This document shows, in pieces, positions 18,826-28,203 of a stretch of DNA of 64,000 bases. Within the stretch, counting starts at the first letter, position 1, and each line of letters opens with the position of its first letter. A model generated the notes under the pieces. It saw only the letters and a list, made by a program, of their open reading frames with translations. It had not been told where the DNA came from and ran no database searches. Source of the DNA: Xylanibacter rarus (GTDB lineage: Bacteria; Bacteroidota; Bacteroidia; Bacteroidales; Bacteroidaceae); the NCBI RefSeq assembly GCF_001275135.1, contig NZ_LFQU01000003.1, forward strand, positions 1 through 64,000, in the 5' to 3' direction. Position numbers and translations under genes: made by a program.

Positions 18826-19444
18826 GTCGTTTCTTTGCTGTTGGCAAAAGTTTTTTGCGTCATTTTCTTTGTTGTATATATAGCCGTTTTCTTTAGCTTG
18901 TTTGTATCTTTCCAGGCGCTAATCACAGATTTAGGTTTAAACCAAGCCGTTTTATCAGAAAAAATCCTATGACTTACGACCTGAAAAGCGGCCACTTTTG
19001 CATCAAAAGTGATAGAGTTATGACCCGTAACTCTATCACTAACAGTTTGAAAGTAAATAGCTGTTGTTTGCTTAACAAACCATGTAAATTATATTGAGTA
19101 GATATTTAATCGAAAGTGTTTCTATGGTAAAAACTTTCGATTTTTGAGCGTCTTTTCGCTTTGAGTAAAAATATAGTCATAAAAATTCTGCGGAAAGACA
19201 TATTCCGAAGGTTGTTTGCTGGTGCTGTTGTCCGTCCTGTTATATTAACCGTAACTTAACCTTGATTTTATTTCATTTTAATAAAAATCTCTTACGTGTA
19301 CATTAAAATATGGGCTTTTTAGGTGTATTATTTTCGTAATTATTTTGCTGCAAACTCGTAGTTATGCTGTAAGAAAGATGAAACACCATACTGATAATTT
19401 TGCATACGAAAATTTAATTATGTTTCATTAAAACAAAATTATTT
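18826..19444. other. AT-rich intergenic region with several hairpins
   Basis: About 620 bases without a supported gene. It holds two overlapping perfect hairpins: CACTTTTG/CAAAAGTG at 18993-19011 and GTGATAGAGTTA/TAACTCTATCAC at 19009-19039. A third is ATCGAAAGT/ACTTTCGAT at 19109-19141. An 18-base word (19150-19167) is repeated inverted at 8528-8545. TAATTTTG (19395-19402) is a possible -7 box for the phosphoesterase gene. Confidence 0.55.
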
Positions 19445-21232
19445 ATGAAAATTTCTAACACAATCAAGTCTGGCGTAGTTGTGGCATTCCTTTCAGCCGG
19501 TATGCTGTCAGCATCAGCACAGGAAATCAGTTTGAATCAGGACAACTACACCGTTCCGTCATGGACACGTCTGACACGCCTCATGGCAGAAATGCAGTCG
19601 GCTAGTCAGCCTTACAGCATCAACATGACACTTAACGGAGATCCTACTACGCGTATGGCTTTTGCCTGGTTTACCAACAGTTCTGTGAAGACAGGCAAGG
19701 TGCAGATTGTCTTGAAGGCAGACGCAAGTGTAGAAGATTTCAGCAAGCCCGACATCACAATTGATGCTGTTTCTGCTGATGTAAAAGACCTTAACTACGT
19801 GACGAGCAAAAACGGAGTGGAAGGTGTTGAGGCCAACACAAAGCGCTCATACACAAGCCATAAGGCTTTGGCAAAAGACCTGAAACCGGGCACAACCTAT
19901 TCGTTCCGTGTTGGTAACGAGGAGGGCTGGAGCGAGATTGGCCACTTCACCACAGCCGCCGAGTCATACGACAAGAAAGAAGGATTCTCGTTCATCTATA
20001 TAACAGACACCCAGGCACAGAATGACGGCATGTTTGATGTTTCTCAGAAAACAGCCCATGCAGCACAGAAGATGGTGCCCGATGCCAAGTTTGTGCTGGT
20101 GAACGGCGACTTGGTTGAAACCTCAGGAGCCAACAACTCTGAATGGGAATATGAGCAGTGGTTCAGCACAATGCAGGATATCTGGATGAACTATCCGCTG
20201 GTTGTTGCGCAGGGTAACCACGATACAAGTTCAAACAGCAACTTTGCATGGCACTTCAACACAGACAACACGTTCAACACAACTTCGGCCGTGCCCACTA
20301 CAATGGAAGGAACAGTCTATTCGTTTGTTCAGGGCGACGCCTTGTTTATGGTGATAAACTACGAGGACTACAAGAAAGAAGGCTACTTTGACGCCCTTGC
20401 CGACTGGATGAGAAAGCAGGTAGAGGAGCATAAAGACGTTAAATGGCGCATTGCCACATTCCATAAGAACATGTTTACAGGCAGCCAGTCGCACCAGAGC
20501 GACAGCGACGGACGTCTTGTACGTGAAAACATGCTCCCCGTGTTCAATGAGCTTCATATAGATGTTGCCTTGCAGGGCCACGACCATATCTACGAAGTTA
20601 TCGGCCCGGTTAACAACCTGACAAAGACTCTTGTAGACGGTGCCGTAGAAGAGGTTGAGACCGTTGTTCCCGGCGGAGTGCGTGAGAATATGACAGGAAA
20701 GCAGGGAGGTGTGTTCAACGTAAATGAAGGCACTCTGTACTTCCTGAACAATTCAGCCGGCAAGAAGAAGTATGAGCCGCGCGACGAGCAGGCCATGATT
20801 GACGCATATTCGGCTCATGGAGTTGACAATTACTGGGGACTCTTCTCTGGAAAATTCGGTCAGACAGGCGAACCTACATTCAGCGACGTTACAGTAACGG
20901 CCGACACGATATTTGTAAGCACATACACCGTTAACGACGCAGGCAGCGCAACACTGTTTGATTCGTTCAAGATTATCAAGGAAGAAGGCAGCTCTACGGG
21001 CGTTTCTAAGGCAGAGACATCTCCCGTAAGGATTTATAACGACTCTGACAACAAGCAGATTGTTATTAAAGGTGTTGAGCCTGAGAGCGTTGAGGTATAT
21101 TCTTCTAACGGTGCATTGGCCGGACGCTATACAGGAACAACAATTGCCACTAATGCAATGGGCAGCGGCCTGTATATTGTTAAGGCCATAAAAGGCAACA
21201 AAAGCTACTACGGAAAGGTGATAGTTGAATAA
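19445..21232 (+). CDS. Secreted metallophosphoesterase, purple acid phosphatase-like, T9SS substrate
   Basis: 595 residues. The signal peptide ends A-S-A-Q (about 25). A fibronectin-type purple-acid-phosphatase N-domain spans about 50-160. A calcineurin-like phosphoesterase domain spans about 165-410 with Y-I-T-D-T-Q, N-G-D-L-V-E, Q-G-N-H-D and G-H-D-H-I-Y-E, all metal-binding motifs intact. The last 80 residues are a T9SS type A sorting domain (V-E-V-Y-S-S-N-G-A-L ... G-L-Y-I-V-K-A ... G-K-V-I-V-E). It is therefore probably exported to the cell surface by type IX secretion. Substrate is probably a phosphomonoester or diester; not determinable. Confidence 0.9.
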   Translation: MKISNTIKSGVVVAFLSAGMLSASAQEISLNQDNYTVPSWTRLTRLMAEMQSASQPYSINMTLNGDPTTRMAFAWFTNSSVKTGKVQIVLKADASVEDFSKPDITIDAVSADVKDLNYVTSKNGVEGVEANTKRSYTSHKALAKDLKPGTTYSFRVGNEEGWSEIGHFTTAAESYDKKEGFSFIYITDTQAQNDGMFDVSQKTAHAAQKMVPDAKFVLVNGDLVETSGANNSEWEYEQWFSTMQDIWMNYPLVVAQGNHDTSSNSNFAWHFNTDNTFNTTSAVPTTMEGTVYSFVQGDALFMVINYEDYKKEGYFDALADWMRKQVEEHKDVKWRIATFHKNMFTGSQSHQSDSDGRLVRENMLPVFNELHIDVALQGHDHIYEVIGPVNNLTKTLVDGAVEEVETVVPGGVRENMTGKQGGVFNVNEGTLYFLNNSAGKKKYEPRDEQAMIDAYSAHGVDNYWGLFSGKFGQTGEPTFSDVTVTADTIFVSTYTVNDAGSATLFDSFKIIKEEGSSTGVSKAETSPVRIYNDSDNKQIVIKGVEPESVEVYSSNGALAGRYTGTTIATNAMGSGLYIVKAIKGNKSYYGKVIVE

Positions 21233-21266
21233 GTTACCGCCATTGTTATACATAATAGTCTTTCTG

Positions 21267-21300
21267 AACGTCTGCCGTAATTCATCGGCAGACGTTTTGT
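21267..21300 (+). terminator. Terminator after the phosphoesterase gene
   Basis: AACGTCTGCCG (21267-21277) and CGGCAGACGTT (21286-21296): perfect 11-bp stem, 8-base loop, then TTGTCGTTTT. Confidence 0.85.
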
Positions 21301-21473
21301 CGTTTTATATAGTTTTTAACTATATTCATTAAAAAAAGTAAATACAAGTTTACCCGTGCAACATTTATTATGGTTTGTCCGTCTTAAAAGTGAATAAATC
21401 AAAAGCGCGGCTACATTAAAAAGGTCAGAAGTGCTGTTTGATGTTAAAATTTTTCAGTAAAAAAGCATAACAG

Positions 21474-23810
21474 ATGATAAAGATATGTGTTGATATAAAG
21501 CGGATGATGCTGCTTCCGGCAACGTTGATGACACTGACGGCAGCAGGACAGAACGTCAGCGGACAGGTGGTGGATGCACATGGTAAAGGCATACCATATA
21601 TAAATGTGGTGGCCTTGTCGCTGCCTGATTCGGCTTATGTTACGGGCGTTATGACCGACAGCATTGGCCGTTTCGGTTTCGATGTTCCGCCAGAAGGCCG
21701 CCTGTTGCGCGTTTCGGGTGTGGGATATAAGACCGTTTATGCCGACAGGACAGGCAATGAGAGCCGCATTTGTCTGCAAGAAGATACACGGATGCTTGGC
21801 GAAGTTGTGGTCAGAAGCCGTATGCCGAAGACACGGCTGAAGGGCGATGCCATGGTGACAAACGTGGTGGGGACGGTGCTGGAGACGGCAGGAAACATGG
21901 AAGATCTGCTCGACCGCATACCAAACGTGTCGGCAAACAGCGATAAAATAGAGGTTTTTGGGCGCGGAGAGCCCGAAATTTATATAAACGGGCGCAAGAT
22001 GCTCGACAAAGTGGAGCTTGAACGCCTTAGTTCGGACAATATAAAGTCTGTTGAGGTTGTAACAAATCCCGGTGCAAGATATGGCGCAAGTGTCAAGTCG
22101 GTTATACGCATAACCACCAAGAAGGCCGTTGGCGAGGGCTTTGGCTTTGACAACAGACTGTCGGGTGAGCTTAAAGAGCGAGGCTATGCCTCGGGGCAGG
22201 AGCGCATAAACATGAACTGGCGCAGCGGAGGCCTCGATATAGGTGGAACGTTCAACATATCAAGAACTAACACACTTGACCCGAAGCAGCTGGAGCAGAT
22301 AACATATCTTGACATGACATGGCGGCAGCCAAGTTCGCTTGACCAGGTATATAAAAAAAGGAATATATATGGACGACTGGCGCTGAGCTATATGTTCAAC
22401 GAGAATCATTCGCTGGGGGCAAGCCTTAGCTGGTATCGCATGCCGTGGGACAACGCCTCGGGATATATGAAATCGAGTGTCGTTAAGGACGATCTGCTCA
22501 CAGAAAAGCTTTTAAGCTCTTATATCGCGTCAGGACAAGGCACAACGCTGCAGGGAAATTTATATTATGTCGGAAAGATAGGTCAGTTGGGTGTTGACTT
22601 TAATGCTGACTGGTATTGGAGCAAGACGGGAAGACACATGACGACAGTTGAGGACTATCAGGAAACAGGACAGGAACCTGTAAACCAGCAGGTCAGCACT
22701 TCGTCAGACGGCCGTAACAATCTTGTGGCGTCAAAGCTGGTGCTGACGTCTCCGCTGTTTGGCGGCACCTTGTCTTTTGGCGGAGAGTATTCTTATTCGG
22801 TGCGCAAGACTCTTTATGGTGTGCTTCCGGCAGATGTCCTCGAAGACGACAAGAGCCGTATAGAAGAGGGTATGGCTTCGGCCTTTGTTGAATATGTCCG
22901 CCATTATGGGCCGTTGAGCATGCAGGCCGGAGTGAGGTATGAGAATGTAGATTTCGACTATTATGACGACGGAGTGTATGTAGGTGAGCAGAGCCGTGTG
23001 TTTAACAATATCTTTCCTTCGTTGTCGCTTTCGGGCATGTTTGGCGACTTTGGCGTTCAGTTGGGCTATGCGTCAGACATATCCCGGCCGTCTTATAACC
23101 AGCTTCGCAGCAACATAACCTACGACAATCGCTACACTTATGAGGGCGGTAATCCGTTTTTGCTGCCGTCAAGGTCAAACAACGTCAACTTGGCGCTTAC
23201 ATATAAGTGGATAATGTTGAATGCAGGATGGTCGCATGTAATTGATCCGATAATACAGCACAGCGAACCCTACGGAGACGACCCGTCGGTGGTGCTTTTC
23301 AGGCAGGTAAACGGTGAGTCGTACGACAAGATGTACGCCTCGCTTAATATAAGTCCGACTTTTGGAGTGTGGCATCCGTCGCTTATGCTCGGCGTGCAGA
23401 AGCAGTGGTTCGCCATGCAGGTTCACGGGCATAATCCGCTCGACAATCCCGTTGGAACATTCCGTTTTGACAATACATTAGACACTAAAATATGCCGTAT
23501 TTCGCTAAATATGCGCTATACGACACGTGGAGGCGACGAGAATGTGTACATGCGGAAGCCTTCTTTCAGGGCAGATATGTCTTTATATAAGGCATTTATG
23601 CAAGACCGGCTTACGGTGCAGCTGCAAGTAAAGGACTTGTTCAAAACCTCACGCCAGCGCTTGACCATGTTTTATGGCTCCATGCGCGAGACGCTTTGGG
23701 GCGCTCCGGCTCAGCGCAGAGTTAGCCTTACGGTGCGCTATAAGTTTAATGTTGACAAGAGCAAATATAAGGGCACGGGAGCAGGACAGAGCCAGAAAAG
23801 CCGTATGTAG
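21474..23810 (+). CDS. TonB-dependent-type outer-membrane beta-barrel protein
   Basis: 778 residues. Signal region, then a carboxypeptidase-regulatory-like beta-sandwich (G-Q-V-V-D-A-H-G-K-G-I-P-Y-I-N-V, about 28-105). A plug domain follows at about 120-215 (L-D-R-I-P-N-V-S-A-N ... I-Y-I-N-G-R-K-M ... I-K-S-V-E-V-V-T-N-P-G-A-R-Y). The rest is a large C-terminal barrel of the OMP_b-brl_3 type. No SusD partner is adjacent, so this is not a polysaccharide-utilisation pair. ATGs at 21504 and 21507 are alternative starts. Ligand unknown. Confidence 0.88.
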   Translation: MIKICVDIKRMMLLPATLMTLTAAGQNVSGQVVDAHGKGIPYINVVALSLPDSAYVTGVMTDSIGRFGFDVPPEGRLLRVSGVGYKTVYADRTGNESRICLQEDTRMLGEVVVRSRMPKTRLKGDAMVTNVVGTVLETAGNMEDLLDRIPNVSANSDKIEVFGRGEPEIYINGRKMLDKVELERLSSDNIKSVEVVTNPGARYGASVKSVIRITTKKAVGEGFGFDNRLSGELKERGYASGQERINMNWRSGGLDIGGTFNISRTNTLDPKQLEQITYLDMTWRQPSSLDQVYKKRNIYGRLALSYMFNENHSLGASLSWYRMPWDNASGYMKSSVVKDDLLTEKLLSSYIASGQGTTLQGNLYYVGKIGQLGVDFNADWYWSKTGRHMTTVEDYQETGQEPVNQQVSTSSDGRNNLVASKLVLTSPLFGGTLSFGGEYSYSVRKTLYGVLPADVLEDDKSRIEEGMASAFVEYVRHYGPLSMQAGVRYENVDFDYYDDGVYVGEQSRVFNNIFPSLSLSGMFGDFGVQLGYASDISRPSYNQLRSNITYDNRYTYEGGNPFLLPSRSNNVNLALTYKWIMLNAGWSHVIDPIIQHSEPYGDDPSVVLFRQVNGESYDKMYASLNISPTFGVWHPSLMLGVQKQWFAMQVHGHNPLDNPVGTFRFDNTLDTKICRISLNMRYTTRGGDENVYMRKPSFRADMSLYKAFMQDRLTVQLQVKDLFKTSRQRLTMFYGSMRETLWGAPAQRRVSLTVRYKFNVDKSKYKGTGAGQSQKSRM

Positions 23811-23830
23811 ACGGCAAGTGTGTTGACTTT

Positions 23831-23919
23831 ACGGCATGCTGCGTATGAAGATTATGATGTTTTTATTGCCTGAAGGCATTAATCGGCATCAGTTTTTATA
23901 CGTGGCATGCCGTTTTTTT
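23831..23919. terminator. Long-stem terminator
   Basis: ACGGCATGCTGCGTAT (23831-23846) pairs with ATACGTGGCATGCCGT (23898-23913), 16 bp with two G-U pairs and a roughly 50-base loop, followed by TTTTTTG. It ends the TonB-type gene; the -7 box of the next gene starts at once. Confidence 0.75.
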
Positions 23920-24039
23920 GTATATTTGCATAAATCTTAGTATAAGATAATCTGCATTTCGGCATAAAACCTTGACTAATTTTAGGCTTACTGCTTGGAT
24001 TTATATTATAACCTTGAATTTGATAACAAAACGAAAAAC

Positions 24040-25143
24040 ATGGAAATAAGAAGTAAACTGGGCAACGAAAATATTATGCAGCTGCGAAAAATGGCATTTT
24101 TCTGCTCGAGAAAGGAGCCGTCTGGACTTCAGGCTGCTGTGGACAGATGGATAGCAACCCTGCAACCGGATAAGGTTTGCGTAATGTGCGGCGACCAGTC
24201 GCCAATGGAAAAACACGTGTTTTCATCATTGCTTGAAAGAAAAATTCCGGCAATATTGGTGCTGGCAGAGGCGATGCATGAGCAGTGGAGCGAGCCGGTG
24301 AGCGAGGCTTTGGGCAGTGGCAGGCTACTGATAATAACCCATTGTGGGCCTGAGGTGCATACGGTATGCGCCCGCTCGGCATTCGACCGCAACGCACTGA
24401 TGATGGCTCTTGCTGACGAAATTATAGTCGGATATTGCTCAAAAGGCGGCAATCTGGAGCGCGGTTTGGCCGGATACAGCAATGTGAGATACCTTGTAGG
24501 CAATCAAGACAATAGGGCAAAAACTAAGGAACCGTTACCGCGACAGGGTGGTCGTTCGTATGCCGGACGCCGTTTTCCCGATGATTCTCAGCGCGAAGAA
24601 AGCAGTTTGCAGGGCGGACGTTCGTATAACGGACGTAGTTTTTCTGTAAATCAGAATGTTTCCAATGGATTCAGTCAAGGTGGCAGGGCCGTAGCCGGAC
24701 GGGCTGATAATGGCATAGGACAGTGGAGCCGCAGGCTTGATTTTGGCTATAGCACGATATATTTTGATTTTAACGAGGCCGGAAAGGATGTTTATATCAA
24801 ACTTACTCAAAGTACAAAATCGGCAGACGGAAAGTATGAGCGCAACAAAATATTCATGGACCGCAGCGAGTTCAGGGCGTTTTATGATACAATAGGCTAT
24901 GTGACAAGGGCTGTGGAGCGTGATGAAAAATTAGACAAAAACATAGTGGTAAGATCGGCAAGCGGCGACATAAGTCTGAATATGGTCATGTCAGAAGGAA
25001 TGAAAATGTGTATGATGACTCAGGAAAAAGAGCTGTTGACAATGGGACACAGGCGTCAGACAATAGGATTTTGCGTCACGGAGTTGTCGGCTTTTTACGA
25101 TGTAGTGATTGATGCAGCCCGCCATTGGCGCATAATAAGCTGA
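24040..25143 (+). CDS. DprA-like Rossmann domain fused through GGR repeats to a PUR (DUF3276-like) domain
   Basis: 367 residues from ATG 24040; an upstream TTG-initiated extension is less likely. Residues about 1-155 resemble the nucleotide-binding Rossmann core of the DprA/Smf family (M-A-F-F-C-S-R ... V-C-V-M-C-G-D-Q-S-P-M-E-K ... D-E-I-I-V-G-Y-C-S-K-G-G-N). Three Q-G-G-R-x3-G-R units with an exact 66-base period begin at codons 169, 191 and 213. Residues about 230-295 (I-Y-F-D-F ... V-Y-I-K-L-T-Q-S-x-K ... Y-E-R-N-K-I-F-M-D-R-S-E-F) match the PUR-alpha/DUF3276 single-stranded nucleic-acid binding fold. This suggests a nucleic-acid handling protein. A -7 box TATATTTG is at 23921-23928. Domain calls are by eye. 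Confidence 0.65.
   Translation: MEIRSKLGNENIMQLRKMAFFCSRKEPSGLQAAVDRWIATLQPDKVCVMCGDQSPMEKHVFSSLLERKIPAILVLAEAMHEQWSEPVSEALGSGRLLIITHCGPEVHTVCARSAFDRNALMMALADEIIVGYCSKGGNLERGLAGYSNVRYLVGNQDNRAKTKEPLPRQGGRSYAGRRFPDDSQREESSLQGGRSYNGRSFSVNQNVSNGFSQGGRAVAGRADNGIGQWSRRLDFGYSTIYFDFNEAGKDVYIKLTQSTKSADGKYERNKIFMDRSEFRAFYDTIGYVTRAVERDEKLDKNIVVRSASGDISLNMVMSEGMKMCMMTQEKELLTMGHRRQTIGFCVTELSAFYDVVIDAARHWRIIS
24541..24738 (+). repeat. Three 66-base coding repeats (GGR units)
   Basis: Units start at 24544, 24610 and 24676 (Gln codon before Gly-Gly-Arg). The first 10-11 codons of each are conserved (Q-G-G-R-S-Y-A-G-R versus Q-G-G-R-S-Y-N-G-R versus Q-G-G-R-A-V-A-G-R); the rest has diverged. The exact period implies tandem duplication. 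Confidence 0.75.
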
Positions 25144-25311
25144 TAAAGAGGCAAAAAATGCCTGATGTAGGCGATAGCCGGGTGTTGGTAATACTTGTCA
25201 GAATTTTCTAAGGTTCAGGCATGTAGCATCCAAAAAGTTTGTAAACATGAGCGTTTATGGCGATACATCCGCGATATACAGCCTGATTTGGGTTTAATTA
25301 AATAAATTTAT

Positions 25312-25342
25312 TTTGTTCAGCCCGCCGTTTGCATTATATTTG
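25312..25342 (+). promoter_or_regulatory. Promoter of the TerB/DnaJ gene
   Basis: TTTG (25312-25315), 19 bases, TATATTTG (25335-25342). The rest of the 316-base gap before the gene shows nothing else. Confidence 0.7.
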
Positions 25343-25459
25343 CATAAGGGAAAATATACTAAAAATGAAATTGTAATGGCGCTTTTGTGACTATATGTCA
25401 GACATCTTGTCTTGTATATTAGACTCGCATGGCGCTTTAAACGTAAAAAACAGAAATTT

Positions 25460-26284
25460 ATGGCAGCAGGAAAATGGATAGGCGGCATATTGGGCTTTAT
25501 GTCCGGCGGTGCGCTCGGAGCTTTGGCCGGAGTGGCACTGGGAGCCTTGTTTGATTATGGAATTAATGCGGTAAACAAAGACGGAGAGCCCAAAAACGGA
25601 TACGGAAGTACTTCTTCTGGCCGTCAAGGCTTCGGCAGCGCGACGCGCGAACAGCAATATTATGAGGGGCAGCGCAACAGTTTTTTGTTCTCTCTGCTTG
25701 TTCTGGCGTCGTATATTATTAAGGCAGACGGCAAGGTGATGCACAGCGAGATGGAATTTGTGCGGAAGTTTTTGCGTGCAAACTTCGGTGAAGTGGCCGT
25801 GGAGCAGGGCAACAGCATACTTCTGCGCCTATTTGACGAGCAGAAGAGGCTGAATGCCACAAATCCTTATGCTTTCAGGGATGTTATACGTCAGAGCTGC
25901 GAGCAGATAGCTATGAATCTCGACTATGGTCAGCGTCTGCAGCTGCTAAACTTCCTCGTAATGATAGCAAGGGCAGACGGTTCTATGCCAAATGAGGAAA
26001 TTTCGGCTTTGAGAGAGTGCGTTCGCTATATGCGCATGGATATGGAAGATCTTGACTCAATGTTGAATCTGCAAAAAGACACACTGGAAGATGCTTATGC
26101 TGTGTTGGGCGTATCGCCTGATGCGACAGACGATGAAGTGCGCAAGGCATATCGTAATCTTGCCTTGAAACATCACCCTGACCGTGTGGCTGCGCTTGGC
26201 GAGGATATCAGGCGTGCGGCAGAGAAGAAATTCCAGGAAATCAATGAGGCTAAAGAAAAGATATTTAAGGCAAGGGGTATGTAG
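25460..26284 (+). CDS. TerB-domain and DnaJ-domain membrane protein (DjlA-like)
   Basis: 274 residues from ATG 25460. The N-terminal 35 residues form a Gly-zipper membrane segment ([13 protein letters not shown]). A linker follows, then a helical TerB-like domain (about 70-190, with two K/R-A-D-G-x-M/V motifs). The C-terminal J domain (about 210-270) has an intact H-P-D tripeptide. DjlA-type proteins act as membrane co-chaperones stimulating DnaK. Domain order matches DjlA. Single gene, terminated by the hairpin at 26371. Confidence 0.88.
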   Translation: MAAGKWIGGILGFMSGGALGALAGVALGALFDYGINAVNKDGEPKNGYGSTSSGRQGFGSATREQQYYEGQRNSFLFSLLVLASYIIKADGKVMHSEMEFVRKFLRANFGEVAVEQGNSILLRLFDEQKRLNATNPYAFRDVIRQSCEQIAMNLDYGQRLQLLNFLVMIARADGSMPNEEISALRECVRYMRMDMEDLDSMLNLQKDTLEDAYAVLGVSPDATDDEVRKAYRNLALKHHPDRVAALGEDIRRAAEKKFQEINEAKEKIFKARGM

Positions 26285-26370
26285 AAGTTTTGGCCCGTTA
26301 AATATTCTCATGCTTACACAGAACGGCTAATCTGCCAACTTTTATTTGTGCAGTTTAGATATATAATAAA

Positions 26371-26420
26371 GAGCGGACAAATACCATTAAAAAATGAATC
26401 AGGTGTTTGTCCGCTCTCTT
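26371..26420. terminator. Bidirectional terminator between convergent genes
   Basis: GAGCGGACAAATACC (26371-26385) pairs with GGTGTTTGTCCGCTC (26402-26416) with one internal wobble, followed by TCTTTTT. It is flanked by genes on opposite strands ending at 26284 and 26502. Confidence 0.8.
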
Positions 26421-26501
26421 TTTATGATTAAAAATCAGACTTTTGGGGGTAATGTTTTATTCTTGATGAATCTTTACCCAAAAAACTAATGCAGTTTGGC
26501 G

Positions 26502-26951
26502 TTAAAGTTCGCTGAAATCAGGTATTTCTTTCAGAAAACAATAGCTGTTATTTGCGTAGTCCATTCGGCAGCAATAGTGTTGCAGGCCGTTGCTTACTAC
26601 GAGATAATCCACTTTCAGCAGCATGTTATAAACCGAAATCTGGTTGAACACCTTCTGTGTGATGGCTATTGTTGGAGCTTTATATTCCATAATCATGCGC
26701 GGACGCGCCTGTGAGTCGTATAGAACGCTGTCGCAGCGCAGTTTTTTCTGACCGCATGTCAGTTCTGTCTCGTTGGCAATGAGTGATGCCGGATAACCTT
26801 TGTGCTCTGTCAGGAAATGAACAAAATGCTGGCGCACCCATTCTTCCGGTGTAAGACTTACAAACTTGCGTCTCAGCGTGTCAAGAATCAGCGTCTTGCC
26901 GTTCTGCTGTTTTATTTTTATTTCGTATTGAGGTAGGTTTAATCGATACAT
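26502..26951 (-). CDS. HsdR N-terminal-like PD-(D/E)XK domain protein
   Basis: 149 residues, the size of the stand-alone 'type I restriction enzyme R N-terminal domain' family found in many Bacteroidota. Nuclease-like residues are Glu61, Asp74 and Glu89-Tyr-Lys91 (C-D-S-V-L-Y-D ... M-I-M-E-Y-K-A), giving a D-x14-E-x-K motif. No helicase or methylase gene is near, so it is not part of a type I system here. It is divergent from holA. A minus-strand -7-like box (rc of 27064-27071, TAACTTTG) lies upstream. Biological role unknown. Confidence 0.82.
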   Translation of the reverse strand: MYRLNLPQYEIKIKQQNGKTLILDTLRRKFVSLTPEEWVRQHFVHFLTEHKGYPASLIANETELTCGQKKLRCDSVLYDSQARPRMIMEYKAPTIAITQKVFNQISVYNMLLKVDYLVVSNGLQHYCCRMDYANNSYCFLKEIPDFSEL

Positions 26952-27145
26952 TTTATTAAATTTGCATTCTGAATGGCTTTAAGTTGCCATGTATTAGGGC
27001 GTATGAGTTTATAGCCGCAGACAGATAGTTTATGTCTTCAGGCCGCTGACTCAGTAATTTTTGCAAAGTTAGCCATTATTATTTTAAACGGTGAACGTCA
27101 GCGTCCTTTTTTGGCAGCAATGGCTTTCAGATAAAGCATAAAGAT

Positions 27146-28174
27146 ATGGCAGAGAAAAAGATCGTTACTTTTGAGAGCATAATGCGCGACTTGCGTGCAG
27201 GTAATTATGCGCCCGTATATATTCTTATGGGCGAGGAGTCTTATTATATTGATAAGATAACAGATTTTATCTCGACGAATGCTCTTACTCCTGAAGAACG
27301 CGACTTCAATCAGTCTGTTGTCTTTGGCTCTGACGTTTCTTCAAGTCAGATTGTTGACATGGCAAGACGTTTTCCGATGATGGCCGAGCGGCAGGTTGTG
27401 ATAGTGAAAGAGGCTCAGAACATAAAAAACTGGGAACAACTGGAAAAGTATGTTGAAAAACCTGTGAAATCAACAGTTTTGGTTTTGTGTCATAAAAACG
27501 GCAGTATTGACGGGCGAAAGAAAATATTGGCCAAGGCAGCAGCCACGGGTGTGGTGTTTGAGAGCAAGAAGAAGCGTGATTATGAATTGCCGGCTTTCAT
27601 AGAGAGTTATCTTAAAAATTATGGACGCGCTGCAATAGACCATAAGTCATCCCAGATGATAGCCGACCATATCGGTGCAGATCTTAGCAGGTTGACGAGT
27701 GAACTCGATAAGCTGATTCTTTCTTTGCCAGAGAATGACCGACGTGTTACTCCTGAGGTTGTAGAGGAGAGGATAGGAGTGAGCAAGGATTTTAATGCTT
27801 ACGAATTACGCAGCGCGATAGTTAACCGTGATGTGTTGAAGGCGACACGGATTTTGTATTATTTTAATGACAACCCGAAGACCGGAAATGCATACATGCT
27901 TATACCGATGTTGTTCTCTTATTTTCAAAATTTACTTATAGCATTTTATGCTCCTCAACCTAAAACTGACGAGAGTGTTGCACGCTGGTTGGACCTCAGG
28001 GCAGGGTGGGCTGCAAAGGACTACATCACGGGTATGAGAAATTATACTGGCGTGAAAGTGATGCAGATAATTTCTAAAATTAGAGAGACAGATGCCAAAA
28101 GTAAGGGTTTAGACAACCCAAATACCCCTGTCGGGGAGCTGTTAAGAGAGCTAATTTTCTTCATTTTACACTAA
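27146..28174 (+). CDS. holA: DNA polymerase III delta subunit
   Basis: Clamp-loader subunit that opens the beta sliding clamp. 342 residues. Conserved features: Y-I-L-M-G-E-E-S-Y-Y-I-D-K-I near residue 22, R-R-F-P-M-M-A-E-R-Q-V-V-I-V-K-E-A, and the three-domain length typical of HolA. Divergent from the HsdR-N-like gene and followed by a strong terminator. Confidence 0.95.
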   Translation: MAEKKIVTFESIMRDLRAGNYAPVYILMGEESYYIDKITDFISTNALTPEERDFNQSVVFGSDVSSSQIVDMARRFPMMAERQVVIVKEAQNIKNWEQLEKYVEKPVKSTVLVLCHKNGSIDGRKKILAKAAATGVVFESKKKRDYELPAFIESYLKNYGRAAIDHKSSQMIADHIGADLSRLTSELDKLILSLPENDRRVTPEVVEERIGVSKDFNAYELRSAIVNRDVLKATRILYYFNDNPKTGNAYMLIPMLFSYFQNLLIAFYAPQPKTDESVARWLDLRAGWAAKDYITGMRNYTGVKVMQIISKIRETDAKSKGLDNPNTPVGELLRELIFFILH

Positions 28175-28203
28175 AAATAGCCCCATTTTGGGGCTATTTT
28201 TTT
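28174..28203 (+). terminator. Terminator of holA
   Basis: AAAATAGCCCC (28174-28184), loop ATTTT, GGGGCTATTTT (28190-28200), then TTT. It overlaps the last base of holA. Confidence 0.9.

Noticed and set aside
21474-23810. SusC of a polysaccharide-utilisation locus
   Set aside because: The protein is shorter, of the OMP_b-brl_3 type, and no SusD or glycan enzymes are adjacent.
26502-26951. Possible type I restriction system
   Set aside because: Only the HsdR N-domain-like protein is present; no helicase part, HsdM or HsdS nearby. Treated as the stand-alone family.
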